DNA of 64,000 nucleotides, taken from contig JAFZZT010000028.1 of the NCBI GenBank assembly GCA_017615595.1, forward strand, positions 1 to 64,000, written 5' to 3'. The notes beneath the pieces are model-generated. The model had not been told where the DNA came from. It made no database searches and saw nothing but the letters and a program-made list of their open reading frames with translations. The position numbers and the translations under genes are program-made. This DNA comes from Bacteroidales bacterium. Lineage in GTDB: Bacteria > Bacteroidota > Bacteroidia > Bacteroidales > WCHB1-69. Numbering within the stretch: the stretch's first letter is position 1; every line of letters starts with the position of its first letter. This document shows, one piece after another, positions 44,587-55,200 of the stretch.

Positions 44587-45246
44587 ATGAAACAACAAGT
44601 GAACATCTTAGGAAACAACAACTCTCTTTTCAATGAGTTTATCGCGGAGATCCGCAGTGTGGATGTGCAAGTTGACAGCATGCGCTTCCGCCGCAATCTG
44701 GAACGTATCGGCGAGATCTTCGCCTATGAGATCAGCCGTACCATGCGCTATGAGCATCAGGAGGTGACCACCCCGCTGGGCATTGCCGAGATCCCGCGTC
44801 TGGTGGACAAGCCCGTGCTGGCTACCATCCTGCGCGCCGGACTGCCCCTGCACCAGGGCATTCTCAACTACTTCGACCATGCCGAGAACGCCTTCATCTC
44901 CGCCTTCCGCAAATATGAAAAGGACGGCAGTTTCGAGATCCAGATCGACTATATCTCGTCTCCCGAGATTGACGAGAAGACCTTGATTCTGGCTGACCCG
45001 ATGCTGGCCACCGGCCAATCCATGGTGCTGGCATACGAGGAGTTGCTGACCAAGGGCGATCCCGTCCACACGCATTTGGTGAGCATCATCGCCAGCCGAC
45101 AGGGTATCGAATACTTGCAAGAGCACTGCTCGCCCTCCAACTGCACCTTGTGGATCGGTGCCATTGACGAGGAGCTGACCGCCCACTCCTACATCGTGCC
45201 CGGACTCGGCGATGCCGGCGACCTGGCCTACGGCAAAAAAGACTGA
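44587..45246 (+). CDS. upp: Uracil phosphoribosyltransferase
   Basis: At 219 residues it is close to the normal length of Upp, which salvages uracil to UMP with PRPP. The PRPP loop reads LILADPMLATGQSMVLA, and the uracil-binding end reads YIVPGLGDAGDLAYG. The N-terminal RNLERIGEIFAYEISRTMRYE and VLATILRAGLPLHQG also fit. It ends facing serA, with a strong shared terminator. Confidence 0.95.
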   Translation: MKQQVNILGNNNSLFNEFIAEIRSVDVQVDSMRFRRNLERIGEIFAYEISRTMRYEHQEVTTPLGIAEIPRLVDKPVLATILRAGLPLHQGILNYFDHAENAFISAFRKYEKDGSFEIQIDYISSPEIDEKTLILADPMLATGQSMVLAYEELLTKGDPVHTHLVSIIASRQGIEYLQEHCSPSNCTLWIGAIDEELTAHSYIVPGLGDAGDLAYGKKD

Positions 45247-45269
45247 TACTATAATGTTTATATGACAAA

Positions 45270-45303
45270 AAGAAGAGGCGGTGCGCAAGCATCGCCTCTT
45301 CTT
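45270..45303. terminator. Bidirectional terminator between upp and serA
   Basis: A 15-bp stem (aagaagaggcggtgc / gcatcgcctcttctt, one G-U pair) closed by a GCAA tetraloop, with A and T runs on either side. Confidence 0.85.
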
Positions 45304-45330
45304 GGTTTAGGTGTCAAACAACCAGGTTGT

Positions 45331-46248
45331 TTATTTGTTCACCTGGAATTTCTTGTCGCCGTTGACGAAGAAGTTCACGATCTGGTTGGCGGCGGCCAAG
45401 CCAGCGTTGATGTTGGCTTCGGCGGTCTCGGCACCCTGTTTCTTCGGGGTGGCGAAGAAGCGTTTCTCAAACTGGCCGAACTCTTCCATGGCGTCTGGAG
45501 CGATGTCGGTGCAGTATTTGAGATCTTCACGCTCGGCCATCAGGGCGATGAGCTCTTCCTCGTTGATGACCTCCTTGCGGGCGGTGTTGATGACACAGCC
45601 GCCTTTCGGCATCAGGCCGACCAAAGCCTTGTTGATAGACTTCTTGGTCTGGTCGTTGGCGGGGATGTGCAGGGAGATGTAGTTACAGCTCTTGTAGAGG
45701 TCTTCCAGCGTGTCGGGCACGATGACGCCTTCGGCTTCCATCTTCTCTTTCGGGATGAAGGGGTCGAAAGCCCAGACTTCCATGCCGAGGGCGCGGGCCT
45801 TCTCAGCCACGAGGCGACCCACGTTGCCGTAAGCCTGGATACCGATCTTCTTGCCTTTCAGCTCGGAGCCGGTGCCGGGTTTGAAGGTGTTGCGGGCCAT
45901 GTAGATCATCATGCCGAGGGCCAGTTCAGCCACGGCGTTGGAGTTCTGGCCGGGGGTGTTCATCGCCACGATGTTGTTGGCGGTGCAAGCGGCCAAGTCG
46001 AGGTTGTCGAAGCCGGCGCCGGCGCGCACCACGATCTTCAGATTCTTGGCGGCGTCGATGACCTGTGCCGTCACCTTGTCGGAGCGGACGATCATGGCGT
46101 CCACATCGGCGACTGCAGCATAGAGCTCCTCAGGAGTCTCATATTTCTCCAGCAATACTAACTCATATCCTGCTTTTTCCACGATAGCGCGAATGCCATC
46201 CACTGCGGCCTTCGCGAAAGGTTTTTGGGTAGCTACTAAAACTTTCAT
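45331..46248 (-). CDS. serA: D-3-phosphoglycerate dehydrogenase, short form with Lys in place of the catalytic His
   Basis: The 305-residue protein lacks an ACT domain. It oxidises 3-phosphoglycerate with NAD, the first step of serine synthesis. The Rossmann motif is IGIQAYGNVGR (about 136-145), with RAGAGFDNLDL at 75-85 and CVINTARKEVI near 218-228. Where most PGDHs have a His (PHIGAST), this one reads ATPKKQGAETAEA with Lys269/270. I recall this His-to-Lys change from the short type III enzymes of Bacteroidales and Entamoeba, where Lys serves in catalysis. It belongs with serC, but a four-helix-bundle gene lies between them. Confidence 0.93.
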   Translation of the reverse strand: MKVLVATQKPFAKAAVDGIRAIVEKAGYELVLLEKYETPEELYAAVADVDAMIVRSDKVTAQVIDAAKNLKIVVRAGAGFDNLDLAACTANNIVAMNTPGQNSNAVAELALGMMIYMARNTFKPGTGSELKGKKIGIQAYGNVGRLVAEKARALGMEVWAFDPFIPKEKMEAEGVIVPDTLEDLYKSCNYISLHIPANDQTKKSINKALVGLMPKGGCVINTARKEVINEEELIALMAEREDLKYCTDIAPDAMEEFGQFEKRFFATPKKQGAETAEANINAGLAAANQIVNFFVNGDKKFQVNK

Positions 46249-46272
46249 AAATCTTTCGTTTTTGATGTTTAA

Positions 46273-46309
46273 TTCTAAAGTTAAGAAGTTAAGAAACTAA
46301 GAAGTTAAG
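46273..46309 (+). repeat. Left inverted repeat flanking the four-helix-bundle gene
   Basis: AGTTAAGAAACTAAG-type repeats; 46282-46301 is an exact inverted copy of 46675-46694. The array supplies the TAA stop of the four-helix gene (46305-46307). Confidence 0.75.
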
Positions 46310-46664
46310 CGTTTTTTGATTTTATTGTTTTCAAACTTCGAGTAAGCAATGTGATAATTTCATCTAAATCATTTAACATGCTCTCCGCTTGTTCAATTGT
46401 TATGTATTCGGTATCTCTCAAAAGTCTTAACCAGTAGTGAGTTTCTTTGGATTCCTTTAAAGAAATGTGCAACTTTGCGATAAAATCCTTGTCGGATTGT
46501 GCTCCGGCAGCTTCTTCTATGTTAGCTCCAATAGATGTTCCACATCGGATAACTTGTTTGGAAAGAACGATCTCTTTTTTTTCTTCCTTCAGAAATCTTG
46601 CCAAGTTGATGATTCGAATAGCAAAAGCATAACTCTTCTCACGCAACACACTCTTATTTGCCAT
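46305..46664 (-). CDS. Four-helix-bundle protein of the 23S-rRNA intervening-sequence/Avd type
   Basis: The protein has 119 residues from the ATG at 46664. Family hallmarks are REKSYAFAIRIINLARFL, then LSKQVIRCGTSIGANIEEAAGA, and FIAKLHISLKESKETHYWLRLL in helix three. Relatives are encoded in the intervening sequences of some bacterial 23S rRNAs, and the Avd accessory protein of diversity-generating retroelements has the same fold; they form pentameric, basic barrels that bind nucleic acid. Here the gene stands alone between serC and serA, two genes that are normally adjacent, and is bracketed by 20-bp inverted repeats. That suggests a small inserted unit. There is no reverse transcriptase nearby. 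Confidence 0.9.
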   Translation of the reverse strand: MANKSVLREKSYAFAIRIINLARFLKEEKKEIVLSKQVIRCGTSIGANIEEAAGAQSDKDFIAKLHISLKESKETHYWLRLLRDTEYITIEQAESMLNDLDEIITLLTRSLKTIKSKNA

Positions 46665-46674
46665 TCTCAACAAA

Positions 46675-46703
46675 CTTAGTTTCTTAACTTCTTAGTTCCT
46701 TAA
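46675..46703 (-). repeat. Right inverted repeat flanking the four-helix-bundle gene
   Basis: Plus-strand cttagtttcttaacttctta is the exact reverse complement of 46282-46301; it continues into gttccttaa. Similar words occur alone at 1801-1824. Confidence 0.75.
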
Positions 46704-46711
46704 ATTGATTG

Positions 46712-47830
46712 CTATTTGTTCGCCTTCTCAAACTCCTGCATACAGGCGACGAGGGCTTCGACGTCTTCGATGGTGCAGGCGTTGTAGAGGGAAGCGCGGA
46801 AGCCGCCGACAGAGCGGTGACCCTTGATGCCGACCATGCCGCACTCTTTGGCGAAGGCCATGAAAGCATCCTGCTTGTCCTCGTAACCAGGAGCCATCAC
46901 CCAGCAGTGGTTCATGATGGAGCGGTCTTCCTTGTCGGCCACGGTGCCCACGAACATGCTGTTGCGGTCGATTTCTTCGTACAACAGGTTGGATTTCTTC
47001 ACGTTGATCTTGTTCATCTCCTCAACGCCGCCGATGGTATTCTTCAGCCAGGTGAGGGTCTCGTGCATCACGAAGATAGGCAGCACGGGAGGTGTGTTGA
47101 ACATGGAGATGTTCTTGGCTTCCTCAGCAGCGTGCGTGCGGTAGTCGATCATCGTGGGCAGCGGGTTCATGTAAGGACGGTCGCCAATGTTGCCGAGGAT
47201 GTCCTTGCGTACGATGACGAAGGTGACGCCGGCAGGACCAACGTTCTTCTGCGCACCACCGTAGATGAGGCCGTATTTGGTCACGTCAACAGGACGGCTC
47301 ATGATGTCGGAGCTCATATCGGCGACGAGCATCACGTTGTTGCACTCCTCAGCGGTGAAGTCCTTGCGGATCTCCGTACCGTAGATGGTGTTGTTGGTCG
47401 TGATGTGGAAGTAGTCTGCGTCAGCGGGTACGGTCCAGCCTTTGGGGATGTAGTTGTAGGTCTTGTCCTCAGAGGAGGCCACGATCTCAACCTTACCGAA
47501 GTTCTTAGCTTCTTTGTTGGCCTTCTTGGCCCATACGCCCGTCTGCAGATAGGCGGCTTTGGTCTTCATCAGGTTGGCGGGCACCATGAAGAACTGGGTG
47601 CTGGCACCACCACCGAGGAAGAGCACTTCGTAGTTGTCGGGGATGTTGAGGAGGTCGCGCCACAGTTGGCGGGTCTCAGCCATGAGACGCTCCCAACCCG
47701 GAGTACGGTGGGAAATCTCCATCAAACCGATGCCAGTGTTGTCAAAATTGCGAATAGCGTTGATTGTGGATTCAACGGCTTCTTTCGGAAGGACACAAGG
47801 TCCTGCATTAAAATTATGCACTTGTTTCAT
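46712..47830 (-). CDS. serC: Phosphoserine aminotransferase
   Basis: The 372-residue class-V aminotransferase makes phosphoserine from phosphohydroxypyruvate and glutamate. The N-terminal [16 protein letters not shown] and [13 protein letters not shown], then [17 protein letters not shown], and the PLP Lys in [20 protein letters not shown] identify SerC. It is the first gene of the serine operon; serA lies beyond the inserted four-helix-bundle gene. Promoter at 47884. Confidence 0.96.
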   Translation of the reverse strand: MKQVHNFNAGPCVLPKEAVESTINAIRNFDNTGIGLMEISHRTPGWERLMAETRQLWRDLLNIPDNYEVLFLGGGASTQFFMVPANLMKTKAAYLQTGVWAKKANKEAKNFGKVEIVASSEDKTYNYIPKGWTVPADADYFHITTNNTIYGTEIRKDFTAEECNNVMLVADMSSDIMSRPVDVTKYGLIYGGAQKNVGPAGVTFVIVRKDILGNIGDRPYMNPLPTMIDYRTHAAEEAKNISMFNTPPVLPIFVMHETLTWLKNTIGGVEEMNKINVKKSNLLYEEIDRNSMFVGTVADKEDRSIMNHCWVMAPGYEDKQDAFMAFAKECGMVGIKGHRSVGGFRASLYNACTIEDVEALVACMQEFEKANK

Positions 47831-47883
47831 AATTAATGGATTAAGTATGTTTTTTAAAATTTGTGACTGTTTTTGAAAAACGG

Positions 47884-47893
47884 GGCAAAGATA
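47884..47893 (-). promoter_or_regulatory. -7 box of the serC-serA operon
   Basis: TATCTTTGCC on the minus strand, 53 bases ahead of serC. Confidence 0.6.
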
Positions 47894-48000
47894 CTTAATT
47901 CTTTTGATATAAACAAAATAAGAAAACCGATAAAAGATTCTATATTTTGATGTTAAAAATCTCTTATCGGTGTGTGTGTTGTGGGAAGAAGTCGTCAGTG

Positions 48001-48567
48001 TCAGGAATTCAGGACACGATGGATTACTTCCGGATAGTGTGCGTGTTCCAGCTGGTGGATGTGGGTCTCGATCTCGTCCAGGGACTCGCTGCCGTCTGTG
48101 TGGAAGGAGAACTGGTCGATGATGGGGCCGGTGTCCACGCCCTCGTCCACGAAGTGGATGGTGATGCCGAAGACCTTCACGCCGTAGCGGTAAGCGTCTT
48201 CAATGCCGTGCGCGCCTGGGAAGGAGGGCAGCAGGGCAGGGTGCAGGTTGATGATGCGGTTGGGATAGTGCGACAGGAGCACCTTGCCGATGAATCGCAT
48301 GTAGCCGGCCAGCACGATGTAGTCCACCGCTCTTTTCTGCAGCTCATGCAGGATGGCTGTCTCGTAGGCCTCCTTGTTTTCGTAGTCCTTGGAGCAAAAG
48401 ACGAACGCGTCAATGCCGTGGGCACTGGCGCGTTCGACAGCCTTGCAGTTGGGTTTGTCGGACACCAGCAACGCAATGTTGGCTTGCAGCTTGCCGGTTT
48501 CCACCGCATCAATGATGGCCTGGAAGTTGGACCCAAAGCCAGATGCGAAGACTGCAATGTTCTTCAT
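48001..48567 (-). CDS. purN: Phosphoribosylglycinamide formyltransferase
   Basis: The 188-residue PurN formylates GAR with 10-formyl-THF, the third purine step. The N-terminal [17 protein letters not shown] phosphate loop, the [16 protein letters not shown] motif with catalytic Asn-His, and the later [13 protein letters not shown] with the Asp are all present. It lies 12 bases behind the Cys-rich lipoprotein gene and is probably cotranscribed with it. Confidence 0.96.
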   Translation of the reverse strand: MKNIAVFASGFGSNFQAIIDAVETGKLQANIALLVSDKPNCKAVERASAHGIDAFVFCSKDYENKEAYETAILHELQKRAVDYIVLAGYMRFIGKVLLSHYPNRIINLHPALLPSFPGAHGIEDAYRYGVKVFGITIHFVDEGVDTGPIIDQFSFHTDGSESLDEIETHIHQLEHAHYPEVIHRVLNS

Positions 48568-48579
48568 AGGAAGCAGCTA

Positions 48580-49104
48580 TTAGTGTTTAGGACAACCTTT
48601 GGGATCTTTGGGGCAGGGACCGCCTTGAGGACCGTGGTGACCTTTGTCGCCCTTGCAGCAGGGTTTGGGGCCTTCGCCCTTTTCACAACCTTCGGGGCCT
48701 CCGCCTTTGCAGCATTTGCCGCAGCAAGGCATCAGGTCGAAAGCGGCTTTCTTCTCATCCAGAGTGAGCTTGTCCCAGTTGGCCATAGCCTTCTCGAACT
48801 CAGCTTTCTTAGCTTCCATTTCAGCCTTTTTGGCTTCCATTTCTTCCTGCATAGCTTTCTGCTTGTCATATTGAGCCTTGCGCTCGTTCAGCAGCTCAGC
48901 TTTGCGGGTCTCGTCCAGGTTCTCCCAGTTTTTCCAGTCTTCCATAGCTTGTTTTTGCTCTTCAGACATTTCACATTTGGGACCCTTGGGGGCATCGCAT
49001 TGTTCTTGATTCGGTTCGGCCGGTTGTTCGGCTTCCTTGGCTTTGTTGTTGCAGGATGCGAAGATCAAGCTGCAAACAACCATCAGTGTGAAGATTTTTT
49101 TCAT
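48580..49104 (-). CDS. Lipoprotein with coiled coil and Cys/Gly/Pro-rich, probably metal-binding tail
   Basis: The 174-residue protein has a signal peptide with lipobox FASCNNK. A charged helical stretch (about 45-120, KQKAMQEEMEAKKAEMEAKK and similar heptads) should form a coiled coil. The last 50 residues hold nine Cys in CC and CxxCC groups (MPCCGKCCKGGGPEGCEK, then KPCCKGDKGHHG) with a His pair and His-tail. The layout suggests metal or redox binding in the envelope. I know no family with this exact order. It sits in front of purN with a 12-base gap, which may be incidental. Confidence 0.75.
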   Translation of the reverse strand: MKKIFTLMVVCSLIFASCNNKAKEAEQPAEPNQEQCDAPKGPKCEMSEEQKQAMEDWKNWENLDETRKAELLNERKAQYDKQKAMQEEMEAKKAEMEAKKAEFEKAMANWDKLTLDEKKAAFDLMPCCGKCCKGGGPEGCEKGEGPKPCCKGDKGHHGPQGGPCPKDPKGCPKH

Positions 49105-49164
49105 TGTTGTGATTTTTTAAAAAATATGACGTTAAACGGAAATGAGTCGGTTTTATTGTGTGTT

Positions 49165-49207
49165 ATAAAAAAGATGCAGGAGTAAAAAAGATTAACCCCT
49201 GCATCTT
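49165..49207 (-). terminator. Terminator of the 2623-residue adhesin gene
   Basis: Stem aagatgcagg/cctgcatctt with an 17-base loop; on the minus strand it is followed by a T run. It lies just behind the adhesin stop. Confidence 0.8.
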
Positions 49208-49215
49208 TTGGGAGA

Positions 49216-52200
49216 TTACCGCTTCACGAAGCTCTTTGTCACCACGCCATTGTCGGTCGTGACACGCAAGTAATACATGCCATCGGCGAGGCCGGAGACG
49301 TTGATGTGCAGAGGATTCTCCGTGGAGACGATCGTGTTGACCAACTGGCCATACACATTGTACACCTCCACGCCCGTGATCAGGATGTTGGCATCGCTGA
49401 CCTCCACTGAGATCATTTCCGTGGCTGGGTTGGGATAGAGGTTCACAGCCTTTTCCAGGTAGCTCTGGATACCCACATTGTCGGTATGGATGGTCGTGGT
49501 GTTGGATGGATCACTCGTGAGTCCGTTGTTGCAATGTGCCACCACGTTGATTTCGTAATCCACATTGGGTACAAGCGCTGAGAGCGTATGGGTGGTAGCA
49601 TTTGCCGTCACGGAGATCCAATCGTTCTCCGTAGTCTGGCGGTAGTTGACCTGCCACTCATTGGCGGTACCTGTCTCCTGCTGCCAAGTCAAAATGACCG
49701 TGGTATGACTGGAAGGATCCAATGTGGCCGTCAGGTTTGTCGGGGCGGGACAAGTAGGTTCGGAGGCAACCGTGAAGGTGATCACATTGGACGGGTCGCT
49801 GTTGACACCGTTGGTGCAGTGTGCCACCACATACGCCTCGTAAGTGACATCATACGTCAGATTGTTGACGGTGTAGCTGTTGGTTGTCACCGTGACGGTC
49901 TGGTATGTGCCGCCGACAGGACGGAAGAAGAGCTCCCACTCGTTGGCTGTGTTGGGCTCTTGCGACCAGGAGAAGGTGGCTGTCGTGCCGTTCACTGCCA
50001 CTTGCAGGTTGGTCGGGGTGGGACAGTTGGGCGCGGCGGCGGTCATGAAGGTGTCGATGGCGGTCCACTCGCTCTGGCCGTTGCCGCAGTCAGCCTGCAC
50101 TCGTACCGAGTAGTTGGTCTCTGGTGTCAGGTTGGAGAGCGTGACGGACGGCGAGGAGGCCGTGGTCGTGATCCACGAAGCGCCAGTGGTTTCCCGATAG
50201 GCTACAGTCCAGCTGGTCTCGCTGCCGCCAGGCGTCCAGGACACTTGGGCAGAGGTGGAGGTGATGTCGCTGATCTGGATGTTGGTCGGCATATCGCAGG
50301 GTATCAGGTCGAGGGAGAAGTCGTCGAGATAAGCCACGTTGTAGTCGGCGTTGGAGAACTTCGGAGCCCAGATAGCGATGTGGGAGCCCGTGCCGGAGTA
50401 GTTTTCAAACTTCACTGTGTAGGTCTCGAAGGTGGTGCCGATGACATGTACCGTATCTACCGGAACGAAGGAGTTAAAGTTGGTCACATTGTTCAGCACA
50501 CCCACATAGAGCAGGCCATTGTAGTTGGTGGAGGTGGAGTAACCCCGTGCTTCAAACTCCAACTGAACACTATTCATGGGATAGGTGGTGGTGTTCAATG
50601 CCGGCAAGATCAGCATCTGGTCACCATAGCTGGTGGTCGTGTAGGCATAGAACCGGACGGAGTTGGTGCCGGAAGCCGCATAGGTGGAGTTGCTGTACAG
50701 GGCAGGGTATCCGCTATATGAGGTGATGGTTCCGTTGTTGAAGTGGCCCCAACAGTCAGGCAGGTTGTTGACGGATATCGTGGTGGAGGTGGAACCAGCA
50801 TAAGTATCGAAATTCTCGGTGAACGGCAGCACATCAATCGGATTGCACAAGGTGCTGAAGGAGAACATTTCGGCATAGATGCTCTCTTCTCCCGGACCAC
50901 AGATCTGCTTCACATAGACATCATAGGTGGTGTTGGCCGTCAGGCCGGTGATGGTGGCGGAAGGCGTGGTGCTGGTCACCGTGGAGCCCGTGCCCGGCGT
51001 GAAGCCCGCAGGTCCGTAGTTAACCTCCCAGGAGGTGCCCAAAGAGTCGGCCACATCCCAAGAGACCGTGGCGGTGGTCACATCGAGGCCAGTCAAGTGA
51101 ACGTTGGTGGGCTGCTCACAGGTGGGGATGAACTGGATCATCACATCATCCATATACATGTAGTTGGCGGCACCGTTGGAGACAAAGGCAATATAACGTC
51201 CGTTGCCGGTGTAGCTGTCCAGATCCACGGAGAAGCTCTCCCATACAGAAGTGGTGGACGGGGAGAGGGAGTCGATGGCTACGAAGGTGCTGATGTCGGT
51301 GGGGTCTTCCATCACACCTACCTTCAGGTTGTAAGCCGCAGAATTCTTGTTCAACTTGACATTGACACGCAATGTGCTGATGTCGATGGACGGGTCGAAC
51401 TCCGGCATGGTGGCGATGGTGTGGGTAGTGGAGGTGGAATAGAAGTAGAGGGCGCCGACACCGCTGTAGTGAGTGGTGTTGATGTACGGATAACGGGTGG
51501 AAGAAAGATACGATGTGTAACGGCCCCAACAGGTCGGGAAGGCGAGGGTGCCGGTGCCGTAGTCGTCAAAGTTCTCCGTATAGGGCAGGGAGTCGATATA
51601 GAGACAGTTGGTCTGGAAGGTGCAGTTGTTGGACCAGTCGCTGGTCTCTGTGGGTGAACATACCGACTTGACGTAGAAGTCGTAGGTGGTGGCGGGGTCC
51701 AGTCCCGTGATGGTGTAGTTGGGCTGGCTGACGGTTACCTGCGTGCCGGTCACATTGGGGAAGTAGCCGACAGGTCCGTAGGAGAGGGTCCACTCGGCCT
51801 CGCCGTGGCCGGGAGTCCAGGAGACGCTGGCGGTGGTGGTGGTCAGGGAGTCAACAGTCAGGTTGTGGGGCATGACACAGCCAGGAGCGTAATCCACCAC
51901 CAGATGGTCGAGATAGCAGGTGGTGAGACCCAAGGTGCGGAAGGCGATGAAGCGGCCCGTTCCCGTGTAGGAGGAGAACGGCACGGTAAAGCCGTTCCAC
52001 ACCGCCGTATGCGGCTCTATGGTCTCGATGAGCTCAAAGGTGGCGGTGTCGTGGGCATCCGTCATCACACCCACATCGATATGGTGTACGTTGCCCATGG
52101 CGGCCTTGAAAGCCAGCGAGATCTGCATATCCGACATGTTGACATCCATCTCCGGCATCACCGCATACTGATAATAAGAGGCAGATGCGGAATAGAAATA

Positions 52201-55200
52201 GAGGGCGCCCGGCAGGGTCAGGCCCGTGGAGGCGGTTGTGGAGGTGATGTAGGGAGCCGTGGTGGTATTAGAGATCTTGGTCCAGCAGGCCGGGAACGCG
52301 TTGGAACCCGTGCCGTAGGTGTCAAAGTCTTCGGTGAACGGGAACTCCGTGATGGGCGAACAAGAGGTGGTGAAGGTGAGCTTTTTCCATTCCGTAGGAC
52401 CATCCTGGCACGTTGACCGCACATACACGTCGTAGGTGGTGTTCGAAGTCAGGTTGGTGAGCGTGTAATGGTCGTCACCCAACGTGATGGGCGTGGCCGT
52501 GGCAACGTTGAAGCCGGTCACTCCGTAGCACAAATCCCAAGAGGGGATTCCAGCGGGAGCATCCCAGCTGACCGTGGCCGAGGAGGACATGATGTTGGAG
52601 GCTGCCAAGTGCTGCGGCGCGATGCAGTCGGGTGCCACCGACAACACGATGTCGTCCATGTACATGGTGGCTGCCACACCTTCCTCACTGCGGATGGCGA
52701 TGAAATGGCCCGGACCGGTATAGCCTATGAAGTACACCTCCGAGGGCTCAAAGACAGTCGTGGTGTCCGGCGTGATTCGCTCAATCAGCTGGAAGGTGCT
52801 CCGGTCGAAAGGATTGGTCATCACGCCCACTTCCAGATAGTTGGCGGCAGAGCTCTTCCGGATATAGCTCGACAGGACCAGATGGCTGATGTCGATGGAG
52901 GCATCCAACTCAGGCAATACAGCATAGCAGTAGGTGCCTGTGGTGGTGTAGAAATAGAGGGAGCGCGTGGAGTTGTGGGCGGTGGAGGTGACATAAGGAT
53001 AATCCGAGGTGGCGTTGGTCATTCTGCTCCAACAGGCTGGATAGTTGGCTGCACCCGTGGGGTAACTCTCAAAATCTTCTGTGTAGGGCAAGGTGACAAC
53101 AGGGTCGCACATCGTGTGGAAGGTGATAATGTTAGTCCATTCGCTGAACTCCGTGCCGTTGCAGTCTGCTTGTACCCGCACCTCGTATGATGTGTTGCTG
53201 GTCAAGCCCGTGAGGACGTAGAAAGTGTCCACAAGACTCTGGATGGTTGTCCATACCGTGTCATCCGCCGGCTTGTAAGAGAGATTCCAGGTGGTCTCGG
53301 AGGCGCCGGGGGTCCAGAAGATGGTGGCCTCGTTCTGCGTATAGTTCTCAACGCTCACATCCGTAGGCCTGAAACAGGTGGGGATGTAATCCACCACCAC
53401 ATTGTCGATGTAAATGGTGTTGAGGGCAGAACCAGACCCGCTGCGGAAAGCGATATAGTGGTTAGTGCCTGTGTATGCAGAAAGTGGCACATCGAAGGAT
53501 TCCCAGCTGTTGACAGCATCAGGGGCGACAGTGTCCAACGGCACAAAAGAGGTATAGTCGGCGGGATTGCTCATGGTGCCCACAACCAGTTGGTAGGCCG
53601 CAGCGCCCTTGCGGGCCATGAAGGAGATCTGCAGCTGATTCAGGTTGATACTGTTGTCGATCTCTGGCAGGGCGGCTATCACATAATAACTGCTGGAAGC
53701 ATACATGTACAAGGCTCCCGGCGCTGTATAGTAGGTGGTATAGATGTAGGGATAGGCGCTGGTGGAGCCGCTGTAGCTCTTGGTCCAGCAGGCCGGGAAG
53801 GTGCCGGAACCTGTGCCATAACAGTCAAAATTGTTATGATAGGGGAACGTGGAGATGGGCGCACAGCCCGTGTTGGCTTTTTGGATGTCGGTCCATGCAC
53901 TTTGGGATCCATCTGCGCAAAGAGCACTCACCCGTACCTGATACATCATGTTCGGGATCAGATTGTTGATGACCGCGAAAGTGTCGGAGACAATCATCTC
54001 GCTCCAAGTGGCGGCATCAAATTCTTTGTATTGTACCATGGCACTACTGTTGGCATTGTAGTTCTTCCAGCTGGCCGTCAGACTGGTCGGCTGCGGGTTG
54101 GAGAGGACAAGGTCATAAGGCTTCTGACATGAAGGTATATAATCCACTTCCACCTCATCGATGTACATGGCATTGGTGGCTGAGAAGCCAGTGTGGAAGG
54201 TGATGTAGCGTCCATTGCCGGTGTAGGTGTTGAAAGGCACTTCAAAGGACTGCCAGGTGGAGTTGGCGGTGGGGGCTACGGTGTCAATGGCCACAAAGGA
54301 GGTGGGGTCGGTGAGGTCGCTCATGATGCCGACAACAATCTTGTAGTTGGCAGAGGTCTTGTAAGCCTTGAAGGAGACCTGCAAATTCTGGACGTTGATG
54401 CTGGGGTCAAGGGCGGGGAGAGACGCTCTGTCGAAATAGGCAGCCGTGCTGTATAAATAGAGGGAGCCGACACCGCTGGCGTGGGTGGAATGGACGTAGG
54501 GATAGGTGGTGACGTTGCCACTGTAGTATTTCGTGAAACAGGTCGGGAAGATGCCGGAGCCCGTTCCGTAAGTGTCAAAGCCTTCGAAGTAAGGCAGGGT
54601 GGTGATGGGCAGACACTGGGTCTGGACGGTGACAGGCTCGCTCCAATGACTGTGGGAGCCATCCCCGCAGTTGCTGTTCAGCCGCACCTGGTAAAGAGAA
54701 CCGTCCACAAGGTTTGTCAACAGGTAAGTCGTGTCGCTGATGTTTTCCACCAAGGTCCAGGCGGTGTCGCTGGCCAGCATATACTCCAGGTTGTAGGAGT
54801 TGACATTGTCCATGGAAGACCAGACAAGGCTGATGGTGTGGGGAGTGCTGTCCTGGGCGCTGATGGTGGTCGGGGCCAGACAGGTCTGGGCTACATCCAC
54901 CAACAGATTGTCCATGTACATGTAGTTAGCACTGCCGGCGGGCGTCATGAAGGCCACAAATTGTCCGTTGCCGGTGTAGGAGGTCAACGGCACCGAGAAG
55001 CTTTCCCAGGTGGAGGTGGCGGACGGCGACAGCGTGTCAATAGGCACAAAGGTGCTGTTGTCGAGCGGGTTGGTCATCACACCCACCATCAATTTGTAGT
55101 TGGCAGAGCTCTTCCTCAGTTTAAAGCTGACCTCCAAGGTGTTGACAGCACCGTTGATCTTGGGCGTGGTGGCCCAGGTCTGCGTGGCGGAGGTGCCGTA

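Noticed and set aside
43324..44598. 424-codon minus-strand frame opposite purB
   Set aside because: purB is certain on the other strand, and the frame shows no recognisable domain.
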